NCBI GenBank assembly: GCA_025163595.1
Contig: CP104101.1
Span: 124,001-188,000 of the forward strand
DNA from: Phaeobacter sp. G2
Lineage (GTDB): Bacteria; Pseudomonadota; Alphaproteobacteria; Rhodobacterales; Rhodobacteraceae
DNA: 64,000 nucleotides
Direction: 5' to 3'
Shown: positions 1 to 7,980 of the stretch, in pieces
How the letters are laid out: each line of letters begins with the position of its first letter
Position numbering within the stretch: position 1 is the first letter of the stretch
Translations under genes and position numbers: made by a program
Notes under the pieces: model-generated
Told to the model about the DNA's origin: nothing
Databases searched by the model: none
Seen by the model: the letters and a program-made list of their open reading frames with translations, nothing else

Positions 1-1
1 C

Positions 2-271
2 CGTCCGGCCGCGCCCCTCGCCTTTGCTGGCGGTGATGCGGTGGCAGATCGCGCCGTGACCTCTCCGCTGACAGGGATGATTGTCGAAATCAAGGTCGCC
101 GAAGGCCAGGCTGTCGCAGAGGGTGACGTGGTTGCGGTGATGGAATCGATGAAACTTGAAATCTCGATCCGGGCGGCTGCAGCCGGGATCGCCAGCAACA
201 TTTCCGTCTCGAATGGGGACATGGTCGATCGCGGCCAGGTCATCGCCGAGATTCTACCGTCCGAGGAGTGA
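2..271 (+). CDS. Biotin carboxyl carrier domain, C-terminal end of an acyl-CoA carboxylase subunit (5' truncated by window)
   Basis: Reading frame open from the window edge and ending in TGA at 269-271. About 89 residues are visible and form a biotinyl/lipoyl domain: TSPLTGMIVEIKV, then EGQAVAEGDVV, then the biotinylation motif MESMKLE with the acceptor Lys codon at 152-154. This is the usual C-terminal domain of the biotin-carboxylase subunit of methylcrotonyl-, propionyl- or geranyl-CoA carboxylases, which carboxylate an acyl-CoA with ATP and bicarbonate. A free-standing protein from the GTG at 41 is possible but less likely because the frame stays open upstream. The HMG-CoA-lyase-like gene starts 4 nt later, the order seen in leucine and acyclic-terpene catabolism. 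Which acyl-CoA is carboxylated cannot be told from this fragment. Confidence 0.8.
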   Translation, partial: RPAAPLAFAGGDAVADRAVTSPLTGMIVEIKVAEGQAVAEGDVVAVMESMKLEISIRAAAAGIASNISVSNGDMVDRGQVIAEILPSEE

Positions 272-275
272 TGAC

Positions 276-1235
276 ATGAGCGACTTTCCCAAATTCGTCG
301 AATTTCGAGAAGAAGGCCCGCGTGAGGGATTTCAGATCGAAAAAAAGATCTATCCGATCGAAGAACGGATCGAACTGATCGACATGCTCAGCGAAACCGG
401 TCTGAAGCGCATTCAGGTCGGTAGCTTTGTCAGCCCGAAATATGTGCCGCAGATGGCAGACACCGGGGAGTTGTTCCAGCGTATCAAGCGCAAGCCGGGC
501 GTGAATTACACGTCGCTGTGGCTGAACGACAAAGGGTTTCGCAAGGCCCTGACGGCGCATGAGGTCGATATCGACCCGCGCCTGCTGTTCTATCCTTCCG
601 AGGCATTTGCCCAATCGAACAACAATTGTTCGTCCGCAGACATGCGGGAAAAACAACGCGACTGGGTTCGTCTTTACAAGGAAGAGGGATATACGGTCGA
701 CGCGGCCTATGTGATGACCGCCTTCGGCTGCAACCTCGAAGGCCCCATCCCGCAAGAACGCATTCTGGACGATTTCCGCTTCATTCTTCAGCTTTGCGAA
801 GAAGAGGACATCCCCGTGCCAATCCTTGTGATCGCCGACACCATGGGCTGGGGAAACCCCGAGGCGGTCAAACGCATGATCGACGCCCTGCGCGAAATGG
901 CGCCCGAGGCGCGCATCGGTATGCATATCCACGACACGCGGGGGCTTGGGATCGCCAATCTCCATGCCGCCCTGTCGATGGGTGTGGACATGTTCGAAAG
1001 CTCGGTCGCCGGTCTTGGCGGTTGTCCTTTCGCGGGCCACGGCCACGCCCGCGCCGCAGGAAATGTCTGCACTGAGGATGCGGTGTTCCTGTGTCACGAG
1101 CTCGGCATCGAAACCGGCATTGATCTGGACAAGCTGATCGCAGCGGCGGCCAAGGCGGAAGAGATCATCGGCGTACCGCTCATGGGCCGGGTCATGCATA
1201 CCGGCGGCCTGGACAAATATCGCAAGGCAAGCTGA
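276..1235 (+). CDS. Hydroxymethylglutaryl-CoA lyase-like DRE-TIM metallolyase
   Basis: 319 aa, start ATG four nt after the carboxylase stop. The family cleaves HMG-CoA to acetoacetate and acetyl-CoA using a divalent metal in a TIM barrel. Visible family marks are SFVSPKYVPQMAD (about residues 51-63), the HIHDTRG metal-binding histidines (about 213-219), the active-site loop with Cys in GLGGCPFAG, and AAGNVCTED. Two departures are visible: the N-terminal PRDG motif reads PREG (Asp to Glu at the metal ligand) and the loop after GGCPFA is a few residues longer than in classical HMGCL. These mark a subfamily that may act on a related 3-hydroxy-3-methyl-acyl-CoA. Preceded by a carboxylase subunit and followed 5 nt later by an SDR; probably one operon to 4972. 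Confidence 0.82.
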   Translation: MSDFPKFVEFREEGPREGFQIEKKIYPIEERIELIDMLSETGLKRIQVGSFVSPKYVPQMADTGELFQRIKRKPGVNYTSLWLNDKGFRKALTAHEVDIDPRLLFYPSEAFAQSNNNCSSADMREKQRDWVRLYKEEGYTVDAAYVMTAFGCNLEGPIPQERILDDFRFILQLCEEEDIPVPILVIADTMGWGNPEAVKRMIDALREMAPEARIGMHIHDTRGLGIANLHAALSMGVDMFESSVAGLGGCPFAGHGHARAAGNVCTEDAVFLCHELGIETGIDLDKLIAAAAKAEEIIGVPLMGRVMHTGGLDKYRKAS

Positions 1236-1240
1236 GGGAG

Positions 1241-2161
1241 ATGAGAATGTCAAAGGCACTTGATGGAAAGGTTGTTCTGGTCACCGGGGCCGGGGGCGGG
1301 ATCGGGTGTGACATCGCCTTGATGGCAGCCTCCGAAGGCGCTGCCGTTGTGGTCAATGATCTGGGCGCGTCACTGAAGGGCACCGGACAGACGGAAACTG
1401 CGGCGCAGAAAGTCGTTGAAGAAATCAAGGCCGCCGGGGGCGACGCCATTGCCGATGGCGGCAACGTCACCGACCCCGACGCCGCCCGCGCGATGATCGA
1501 GGCCGGTGTCAAGGAATTCGGCCGCATCGACGCGGTGGTGAACAACGCCGGCATCCTGCGTGACGGGTTCTTCCACAAGATGACATACGAGGATTTCGAC
1601 GCGGTGGTGAAGGTCCACCTGTACGGCGCCTTCAATACCAGCCGCGCGGCGGCCGATTATTTCCGCGAACAGGAGGGCGGTGCTTTGGTGCACATGACCT
1701 CGACCTCGGGGCTGATCGGCAATCTGGCGCAGGCGAACTATTCGGCCGCAAAGCTGGGCATCGCGGCCTTCTCGAAATCGGTCGCGCTCGACCTGAAACG
1801 TTGGAACGTGCGTTCGAACTGCATCGCGCCCTTCGCCTGGAGCCGGATGATCTCGTCTATCAAGACAGACACCCCGGAACAGGTGGCGCGTGTCGAGAAG
1901 ATCAAGGAAATGACACCGGCCAAGGTCGCGCCAATGGCCTGTTTTCTGATGAGCGACCGCGCGTCTGACGTTTCCGGTCAAATCTTTGCGGTTCGCAAAA
2001 ACGAGATCTTCCTTTTCAATCAGCCCCGCCCCGTGCGGTCGGTCCATTCCGGTGATGGCTGGACCGCCGATGAAATCGCCGAGCGCGCCATTCCCGCGCT
2101 CAAATCACAGTTCACGCCGCTCGAAGTTTCGGCGGATGTCTTTTCATGGGATCCGGTCTAA
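1241..2161 (+). CDS. SDR family 3-hydroxyacyl-CoA dehydrogenase-like oxidoreductase
   Basis: 306 aa, with GAGGG just before ATG at 1241 (a second in-frame ATG lies at 1247). Classical SDR with the nucleotide-binding GAGGGIG (about residue 18), NNAG, a Ser in MTSTSG and the catalytic YSAAK. The stretch NDLGASLKGTG followed by a helix resembles the N-terminal dehydrogenase of peroxisomal multifunctional enzyme 2 / 17-beta-HSD4, which oxidises 3R-hydroxyacyl-CoA with NAD. The C-terminal extension (about 60 residues beyond the core, ending FSWDPV) fits that group. Its stop TAA overlaps the next gene's ATG (TAATG at 2159-2163), so translation is probably coupled. Inference: supplies the hydroxyacyl-CoA oxidation step in this operon. 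Confidence 0.82.
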   Translation: MRMSKALDGKVVLVTGAGGGIGCDIALMAASEGAAVVVNDLGASLKGTGQTETAAQKVVEEIKAAGGDAIADGGNVTDPDAARAMIEAGVKEFGRIDAVVNNAGILRDGFFHKMTYEDFDAVVKVHLYGAFNTSRAAADYFREQEGGALVHMTSTSGLIGNLAQANYSAAKLGIAAFSKSVALDLKRWNVRSNCIAPFAWSRMISSIKTDTPEQVARVEKIKEMTPAKVAPMACFLMSDRASDVSGQIFAVRKNEIFLFNQPRPVRSVHSGDGWTADEIAERAIPALKSQFTPLEVSADVFSWDPV

Positions 2162-2955
2162 TGAAAAAACGCAAAGAAAAAATCAGCTCCGATATTGCCT
2201 GGAGCACCTCTGACAAGATCAGCGTGCGTGGCCTCGACCTGCCGAACGAGATCCTCGGGCACATGAACCTCGGCGATCTGGCGTTCCTGCAGTTGACGGG
2301 ACGGAAAGCCACGCCCGAGGAAAGCCGGGTGTTCAACGCCGTCGTCATTACCCTTGTCGAACATGGCATCACGCCTTCGGCTCTGGCGGCGCGGATGACT
2401 TACATGGGTGCGCCGGAATCGCTTCAGGCGGCCGTTGCGGCCGGGCTGTGTGGGCTTGGCACCGTCTTTGTCGGTTCGATGGAGGGTTCCTCGAAAATGC
2501 TTTACGAGGCGCTGCCGCAGGACAAGTTGGGCACCGGTGTCGATCTGGATGCGCTTGCCGTCGAAACAGTTGAAAAATTCCGCGCCCGCAAGGCCATCGT
2601 GCCGGGGCTTGGCCATCCGGTGCACAAGCCCGTCGATCCGCGCACGCCGCGCCTGTTCCAGATCGCCGCCGAAAACGGAAAATCCGGTGAATACATCGCG
2701 TTGATCCAGAAAATTCAGGCCGTCGCCGAAGAAAAATCGGGCAAGATGCTGCCGATCAACGCCACTGGTGCGATCGGTGCAATCTGCTGTGAATTCGGCT
2801 TCCCCTGGAAGATCGTGCGCGGCTTTGGCGTCATGGCGCGTGCCATCGGTCTGGTCGGTCATATCCTCGAAGAGAGCGAAAACCCGATTTCCTATGAGCT
2901 GTGGCAGCGCGCCGAACAGGAAATTCTTGAAACGTCGGGACCGGGAGCGAAGTAA
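2161..2955 (+). CDS. Citryl-CoA lyase-like / citrate synthase-fold protein
   Basis: 264 aa from the ATG that overlaps the preceding TAA; another in-frame ATG at 2146 would add five residues. The fold is recognised from a short citrate-synthase-like layout: an N-terminal domain with ILGHMNLGDLAFLQLTGR, the GLGHPVHKPVDPR motif (equivalent to the third active-site region of citrate synthase), and PINATGAIGAI near the C terminus. Small stand-alone proteins of this kind are usually annotated citryl-CoA lyase (citryl-CoA to acetyl-CoA and oxaloacetate). Here the position that normally supplies the catalytic Asp reads Ala-Thr-Gly, and the GxxHG position reads SMEG, so the acid/base set is altered. 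Context (HMG-CoA-lyase-like, hydratase, dehydrogenase) suggests C-C cleavage or formation on a branched hydroxyacyl-CoA. Exact reaction unknown. Confidence 0.65.
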   Translation: MKKRKEKISSDIAWSTSDKISVRGLDLPNEILGHMNLGDLAFLQLTGRKATPEESRVFNAVVITLVEHGITPSALAARMTYMGAPESLQAAVAAGLCGLGTVFVGSMEGSSKMLYEALPQDKLGTGVDLDALAVETVEKFRARKAIVPGLGHPVHKPVDPRTPRLFQIAAENGKSGEYIALIQKIQAVAEEKSGKMLPINATGAIGAICCEFGFPWKIVRGFGVMARAIGLVGHILEESENPISYELWQRAEQEILETSGPGAK

Positions 2956-2958
2956 CCA

Positions 2959-4122
2959 ATGCAGACGTCAGCCCCAGACACTCACACCGATCTGCGCGAC
3001 GCCTTGCGCGCACTTTGCGCGCAGTTTCCGCCAGAATATCATCGCAAGTTCGGCGAAAACGAAACCTACCCCGAGGAATTCGTCGATGCGCTGACCCGCG
3101 AGGGCTGGCTCGCGGCGATGATCCCCGAGGAATACGGTGGCTCGGGACTGGGCTTGACGGAAGCCTCGATCATCATGGAAGAGGTGAACCGCTGCGGTGG
3201 CAACGCGGGTCATTGCCACGGGCAGATGTATAATATGGGCACGCTGCTGCGGCACGGGTCGGACGCGCAAAAGCAGAAATACCTGCCCAGTATTGCCAGC
3301 GGCGAGTTGCGCCTACAATCCATGGCCGTGACCGAACCGACAACCGGAACTGACACCACCAAACTGAAGACCACCGCGGTCAAGAAGGGTGACCGGTATG
3401 AGATCAATGGCCAGAAGGTCTGGATCAGCCGCATCCAGCATTCTGACCTGATGATCCTTCTGGCACGCACCACGCCTCTGAACGAGGTCAAGAAAAAGTC
3501 GCAGGGCCTGTCGATCTTTATGGTCGATCTGAAAGAGGCAATCGGCAACGGCATGGAGGTCCGCCCCATCGCCAATATGCCCGGCCACGAAACCAATGAA
3601 GTGTTTTTCGACAACCTGGAAATCCCCGCTGAAAACCTGATCGGGACCGAAGGGCGCGGGTTTTACCATATTCTTGACGGGCTGAACGCCGAACGGACCC
3701 TGATTGCAGCGGAATGTATCGGTGATGGATACTGGTTCGTTGACAAGGCCCGCGCCTATGCCGGCGACCGCGTGGTCTTTGACCGTCCTATAGGCCAGAA
3801 CCAGGGCGTGCAATTCCCCATCGCCAGGTCCTATGTGAACATCGAGGCCGCCAATCTGATGCGCTTTGAGGCCTGCAGACGTTTCGATGCCGGGCTGGAT
3901 TGTGGGGCGCAGGCGAATATGGCCAAGCTGCTGGCTTCGGAAGCCAGCTGGGAAGCGGCCAATGCCTGCATCCAGACCCATGGCGGCTTCGGTTTCGCGC
4001 GGGAATACGATGTCGAGCGCAAGTTCCGCGAGGCCCGACTGTATCAGGTGGCCCCGATCTCGACCAACCTGATCCTGTCCTATGTCGGCGAGCATATCCT
4101 CGGCATGCCGCGATCCTTCTGA
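2959..4122 (+). CDS. Acyl-CoA dehydrogenase
   Basis: 387 aa, starting 3 nt after the upstream stop. Flavoprotein that introduces the alpha-beta double bond in acyl-CoA and passes electrons to ETF. Seen: substrate/FAD motif VTEPTTGTDTTKLKTTAV (about 114-131), NGQKVWIS (about 148), the helix with GLNAERTLIAAECIG whose Glu is a candidate catalytic base, the FAD-contact motif DRPIGQNQGVQ, and HGGFGFAREY near the end. The C-terminal motif is LYQVAPISTNLILSYVG rather than the MCAD-type YEGT, so the base comes from the internal helix, as in isovaleryl-CoA dehydrogenase. It resembles the gene at 44171-45337 throughout, suggesting two versions of the same step. Confidence 0.88.
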   Translation: MQTSAPDTHTDLRDALRALCAQFPPEYHRKFGENETYPEEFVDALTREGWLAAMIPEEYGGSGLGLTEASIIMEEVNRCGGNAGHCHGQMYNMGTLLRHGSDAQKQKYLPSIASGELRLQSMAVTEPTTGTDTTKLKTTAVKKGDRYEINGQKVWISRIQHSDLMILLARTTPLNEVKKKSQGLSIFMVDLKEAIGNGMEVRPIANMPGHETNEVFFDNLEIPAENLIGTEGRGFYHILDGLNAERTLIAAECIGDGYWFVDKARAYAGDRVVFDRPIGQNQGVQFPIARSYVNIEAANLMRFEACRRFDAGLDCGAQANMAKLLASEASWEAANACIQTHGGFGFAREYDVERKFREARLYQVAPISTNLILSYVGEHILGMPRSF

Positions 4123-4132
4123 GTTCGCGACC

Positions 4133-4972
4133 ATGAGTGAGATCGACCTAGACGCGCTTGCGCCCTGGCTGGGACGCACCGAAACCAGTGAAGATGTTCT
4201 GACGCAGGGGCTGATCGACAAATTCCGTGCCACATTCGGCCCGCACCTTTGGGGCGGAGCGGGTGATGTTCCGCTGGGAATTCATTGGTGTATTGCCCTT
4301 GATACCGTGCCAGCTGCCGCCCTGTCAGAAGATGGCCATGCCGCAAGGGGTGGATTTCTGCCCCCGGTACCGCTGCCCGCCCGCATGTGGGCCGGCGGCG
4401 ATGTTACACATATCGCGCCGCTGACGATCGGTGAAACCTTCACCCGCCGCTCGTCGATCGGGGATATAACGGCCAAGCAGGGCCGCAGCGGAGCGTTGGT
4501 CTTTGTGACCATCGAACACGAGTATTTTAGCGGCAACCGGCTTTGTATCCGGGAACAGCAGTCGATTGTCTTTCGTAAGATCACCGCGCCCCGCCCGGTG
4601 AAGAGCGCACCCGGCGCGGGCGACCCCGCCACGCTCAGATCGAGCCTGACTCCGGATCCTGTGCTGCTGTTTCGCTATTCGGCGCTGACGTTCAATGCCC
4701 ATCGCATCCACTATGACCATGTCTACGCCACCGAAGCCGAAGCCTATTCCGGGCTTGTTGTGCATGGCCCATTGCAGGCGACGCTGCTTCTGAACCTGGC
4801 GGCGAATGCGTTGAAGACGTCGCCCCACCGGTTTTCTTTCCGCGGACTCGCACCGCTGACCCTGCCCTGCGAATTGCAATTGCACAATGAAGGGACCGGT
4901 GCCTCCGGGACAGTCTGGTGTCAGGATCAAAAAGGTCTTCGAAGCTTTTCCGCAGAGTACGCGGCTGTCTGA
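4133..4972 (+). CDS. MaoC-type / FAS1-like dehydratase, mesaconyl-C4-CoA hydratase family
   Basis: 279 aa; the start at ATG 4133 (MSEIDLDAL) was chosen over upstream alternatives because it begins just after the previous gene and matches the usual family N terminus. Two hot-dog halves: an N-terminal MaoC-like domain with GGFLPPVPLPARMWAGG and a C-terminal half carrying FNAHRIHYDHVYA and VVHGPLQATLL, the R-HYD active-site pattern of R-specific hydratases. Relatives include mesaconyl-C4-CoA hydratase and itaconyl-CoA hydratase, which hydrate dicarboxylic acyl-CoAs. This is the last gene of the operon that enters from the left edge. Inference: hydrates the enoyl-CoA formed by the dehydrogenase just upstream. 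Confidence 0.78.
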   Translation: MSEIDLDALAPWLGRTETSEDVLTQGLIDKFRATFGPHLWGGAGDVPLGIHWCIALDTVPAAALSEDGHAARGGFLPPVPLPARMWAGGDVTHIAPLTIGETFTRRSSIGDITAKQGRSGALVFVTIEHEYFSGNRLCIREQQSIVFRKITAPRPVKSAPGAGDPATLRSSLTPDPVLLFRYSALTFNAHRIHYDHVYATEAEAYSGLVVHGPLQATLLLNLAANALKTSPHRFSFRGLAPLTLPCELQLHNEGTGASGTVWCQDQKGLRSFSAEYAAV

Positions 4973-5001
4973 TCGGTTTTCTTCGGTAGCGAATTCAGTT
5001 G

Positions 5002-5030
5002 TTGACTAAATTTTCTAACATCTGTTAGAT
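5002..5030 (+). promoter_or_regulatory. Sigma-70-like promoter with embedded TCTAAC-N4-GTTAGA operator (site 1)
   Basis: TTGACT at 5002-5007, a 17-nt spacer, then TTAGAT at 5025-5030. The palindrome TCTAACATCTGTTAGA occupies 5014-5029, so a bound protein would cover the spacer and the -10 box, the layout of a repressor site. It precedes the first transporter operon. Five further copies stand at other operons in the window (22912, 26573, 30169, 44107, 46565). The binding protein is not identified; a TetR-type dimer is the natural guess. Confidence 0.75.
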
Positions 5031-5094
5031 TGTGCGGGGAAACTTGGTAAACAGCCCAGGCAAACCTCTGAACAAAGAGGTGGGAGGAGAAACG

Positions 5095-5187
5095 ATGCGA
5101 GGAAAACTCGTTCTCAACGGACAACCCTACGGTAGGGCTGTGCGCGACTCCATGACGTGTCGGGAAAAGACACGGGCTGCATCATGA
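5095..5187 (+). CDS. 30-residue leader ORF translationally coupled to the ABC ATPase
   Basis: ATG at 5095 stands 4 nt after a strong Shine-Dalgarno (GGGAGGAG at 5082-5090). The frame codes for 30 residues, beginning MRGKLVLNG and ending KTRAAS, basic overall. Its TGA (5185-5187) overlaps the ATG of the ATPase gene (5184-5186) as ATGA. The ATPase gene itself has no recognisable Shine-Dalgarno in front of its ATG, so ribosomes finishing the short ORF probably start it. No family is recognised. Whether the peptide matters or only the act of translating it cannot be seen. The short length makes coding status uncertain, but RBS plus exact overlap is strong circumstantial support. Confidence 0.55.
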   Translation: MRGKLVLNGQPYGRAVRDSMTCREKTRAAS

Positions 5188-5963
5188 CTACGAATGGCGG
5201 GATCGTCTCAGCGCCGCTTGCGGTGCGTGGTGCAACTTTGAAATTTGGCGGTGTGACGGCGCTCGACGATGTGAGCATCTCTGTAAACGACGATGAATTG
5301 CTTGCGATCATCGGCCCGAACGGTGCCGGAAAAACATCACTTCTGAACGTTACTGCGGGCTTCTACCGTCCGCAGAAAGGCCGTGTCGAATTGTCTGGTC
5401 AGGACGTGACCGGCCTGCGTGTTGACCAGATCGCCCGGCGCGGTTTGGCGCGGACGTTTCAGGGCACCCATCTTTTTGCCGGGCAGACCGTGGTGGAAAA
5501 CATCATGATCGGCCGTCACATGCTGATGAAATCGAATGTGATCCAGGCCTTTTTCCAATTCGGTCCCGTGATGCGCGAGGAATCGGAACATCGCGAAGCC
5601 GCTGAAGAGATCATCGACTTTCTGGAGATCGAGGCAATCCGCAACCGGCCCGTGGGCACGTTGGGGTACGGGCTGCGCAAACGTGTCGATCTGGGCCGTG
5701 CATTGGCGCAGGAACCGTCGATCCTGCTGATGGATGAACCGATGGCCGGTATGAACTCGGAAGAGAAAGAAGACCTCGCGCGCTTCATTCTCGATGTGCG
5801 GGAAGCGCGCAAGATTCCGGTGGTTCTGGTCGAGCACGACATGGGCGTGGTTATGGACCTTGCCGACCGGATTGTGGTGTTGGATTTCGGGCGGGTGATC
5901 GCCGAAGGCACCCCGGAAGAAATCCAGAAGGACCCGGCTGTGATCAAGGCATATCTGGGGTAG
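5184..5963 (+). CDS. ABC transporter ATP-binding protein, branched-chain (HAAT) type, LivG-like
   Basis: 259 aa from ATG 5184. Cytoplasmic ATPase of a branched-chain-amino-acid-type importer. Walker A GPNGAGKTS (about 46-54), Q-loop region near RTFQGTHLFAG, degenerate signature LGYGLRKRVDLGRAL in place of LSGGQ (usual in LivG), Walker B LLMDEPMAGM and switch His in VLVEHDMG. A typical LivG insert of about 20 residues precedes the signature. First large gene of the operon ATPase-ligase-permease-permease-binding protein-ATPase. An upstream GTG at 5157 is in frame but has no better ribosome site. The substrate is probably a carboxylic acid rather than an amino acid, judging from the acyl-CoA ligase that follows 4 nt later. 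Confidence 0.9.
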   Translation: MTTNGGIVSAPLAVRGATLKFGGVTALDDVSISVNDDELLAIIGPNGAGKTSLLNVTAGFYRPQKGRVELSGQDVTGLRVDQIARRGLARTFQGTHLFAGQTVVENIMIGRHMLMKSNVIQAFFQFGPVMREESEHREAAEEIIDFLEIEAIRNRPVGTLGYGLRKRVDLGRALAQEPSILLMDEPMAGMNSEEKEDLARFILDVREARKIPVVLVEHDMGVVMDLADRIVVLDFGRVIAEGTPEEIQKDPAVIKAYLG

Positions 5964-5967
5964 CGGG

Positions 5968-7965
5968 ATGGTCAAACAAAGAACAGCAATGGTCTATTCA
6001 GACCCGGCAGTGACACATAGCGAAACCCTGCCACAGGTGTTGCTCGCGCGTGCAATCTCCTCGCCGAACGACCTCGCCGAACGCCACAAGCGCCTTGGTA
6101 TCTGGCGTGAATTCACCTGGGCCGATGTGCTTGACAGGGTTCGTGCCCTGGCTCTCGGGCTGGAGAACCTGGGCCTGTCGGCGGGCGATTCCGTCATGAT
6201 GATCGGCGAAAACGAACCCGAACATTTCTGGGCTGAATACGCCGTCCAGTCATTGGGCGGCAAAGTCCTGTCCGTCTATCCGGATCAGAACGCCGAAGAG
6301 ATTCTGTATCTGGCCGAAGACTCGCAAACGCGGATTTTTCTGGCGCAGGATCAGGAGCAAGTCGATAAATGCATCGAGATCGCGGGCAAATACCCGGGTG
6401 CCCTGGCGATCGTTTACTGGGATGATTCCGGCCTCTGGGGCTATGATCATCCCCTGTTGCATTCCTTTGAAAGTGTGAGCGCGGCTGGACGTCAGATCCA
6501 CGCCAAAGAGCCTGCCAGATTTGAAGAACACGTCAAACGCGGGCGGGCGGACGATACCGCCTTGCTGTCCTATACCTCCGGGACCACGGGAAAACCCAAG
6601 GGCGTTGTCATCAGCCATCGTTACCTGTTCGACAACTGCTCGCGGGTGATGGGGGCAATCGAAATCGCGCCAGGCACGGAATACCTGACCTACATTTCCC
6701 CCGCCTGGGTCACGGAACAGATTTTCGGCCTGTCGATCGGTTTGATCGCGCCCATGGTCGTCAATTTCCCCGAAGGCCCCGAAGACGTGCTGACCAACAT
6801 TCGCGAACTGGCGGTTGACGCGCTGGTGTTCAGCCCGCGCCAGTGGGAGAACCTCGCCTCTATCGTCCAGGCCCGGATGTTGGGTGCGGGCAAGTTCCGC
6901 AATGCGATGTACAATTGGGGTATGAAAGTCGGCCGCAACGTTTATGTCGAGCGGCTGGAAGGGCGCAGCCCCAGCCTTGCCGCACGCCTGCAGCTTCCCT
7001 TTGCCGAGGCGCTGGTGCTGCATCACCTGCGCGACAATCTTGGCCTTGGTAAGGCCAAAAACGCAATGAGCGGCGGCGCCCTGATGGCACCTGACGTCTT
7101 TCGCATGTTCCACGCAATGGGCGTCAAACTGCGCAACGTCTATGGCGCGACCGAAATCGGCCTTCTGACTGCGCATGTCGGCGAAAGCTATCAGCTGGAA
7201 ACCAGCGGCAGCTGGATGCAAAGCAACACGAACTACGGCGAACCGCTGGACTACAGAGTCTCGGACGAAAGCGAGCTTCAGGTGCGGGGCGGATCGGGCT
7301 TCGGCGGCTATCACGGCAAGCCCGAAAAGACCGCAGAGGAGCTGACCGAAGACGGTTGGTACAAGACCGGTGACGCGGTGTCCATGACCGACGACGGCGA
7401 GCTTTTGTTCTTTGATCGTGTCAAGGACATGCGCCGCCTGGCAAACGGGCACAGCTATCCGCCGCAGTTCATCGAAACGCGGTTGCGCTACAGCCCCTTC
7501 ATCAAGGATCTCATGACCCTGGGCGACGAAAGCCGTGACTTCGTCAGCGCGCTTATCAATATCGATATGGAAGTTCTGGGTCGTTGGGCGGAAGAGAACA
7601 AGATCAGCTTCTCGACATACACCGATCTGTCGCAAAAACCCGAAATTCTGGAGCTTATCAAAGGCGAAGTGGCGCGCATCAATGGCCTTCTACCCGAAGG
7701 CTCGCGCATCGCGCGGTTTGCGAATTTCCCTAAAGAGCTCGACCCGGATGAAGGCGAGTTGACCCGCAGCCGGAAACTCCGGCGGGCCTTTTTGGAGGAA
7801 CGATATGCAAACCTTGTCGAAGCGATCTATGGCGGCGGTGACAAGACCGATCTTGAAATCGCCGTGACCTATCAGAATGGCCGTCAAGGCGTTCTCAAGG
7901 CCACGGTTCGCGTATCAGATGTCGAAAACGCATCGAAGGCTGCCAAGCGGCAGTCCAAAACCTAA
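5968..7965 (+). CDS. AMP-dependent acyl-CoA ligase (long-chain FACS-like)
   Basis: 665 aa. Activates a carboxylic acid to acyl-CoA via acyl-AMP. P-loop YTSGTTGKPKG (about 197-207), the A5-type motif NVYGATEIG (about 390-398), and the adenylate-binding GWYKTGD (about 463) followed by DRVKDMRR. The C-terminal domain is long, as in FadD15/bubblegum-type long-chain synthetases. The gene lies between the first ATPase (4 nt gap) and the permease LivH-like (15 nt gap), an unusual place inside an importer operon. A homologous ligase holds the same position in the second transporter cluster (40451-42370). Inference: the imported acid is thioesterified as it enters, trapping it in the cell. Confidence 0.9.
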   Translation: MVKQRTAMVYSDPAVTHSETLPQVLLARAISSPNDLAERHKRLGIWREFTWADVLDRVRALALGLENLGLSAGDSVMMIGENEPEHFWAEYAVQSLGGKVLSVYPDQNAEEILYLAEDSQTRIFLAQDQEQVDKCIEIAGKYPGALAIVYWDDSGLWGYDHPLLHSFESVSAAGRQIHAKEPARFEEHVKRGRADDTALLSYTSGTTGKPKGVVISHRYLFDNCSRVMGAIEIAPGTEYLTYISPAWVTEQIFGLSIGLIAPMVVNFPEGPEDVLTNIRELAVDALVFSPRQWENLASIVQARMLGAGKFRNAMYNWGMKVGRNVYVERLEGRSPSLAARLQLPFAEALVLHHLRDNLGLGKAKNAMSGGALMAPDVFRMFHAMGVKLRNVYGATEIGLLTAHVGESYQLETSGSWMQSNTNYGEPLDYRVSDESELQVRGGSGFGGYHGKPEKTAEELTEDGWYKTGDAVSMTDDGELLFFDRVKDMRRLANGHSYPPQFIETRLRYSPFIKDLMTLGDESRDFVSALINIDMEVLGRWAEENKISFSTYTDLSQKPEILELIKGEVARINGLLPEGSRIARFANFPKELDPDEGELTRSRKLRRAFLEERYANLVEAIYGGGDKTDLEIAVTYQNGRQGVLKATVRVSDVENASKAAKRQSKT

Positions 7966-7980
7966 GGGAGGTCGGCGAAG

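Noticed and set aside
240..1259. Long open frame opposite the HMG-CoA-lyase-like gene
   Set aside because: Antisense shadow of a GC-rich gene; no family likeness or ribosome site, while the plus strand encodes a recognisable enzyme.
6250..7635. 461-codon frame opposite the first acyl-CoA ligase
   Set aside because: Shadow: composition rich in Arg/His/Gln and no motif; the ligase on the plus strand is certain.
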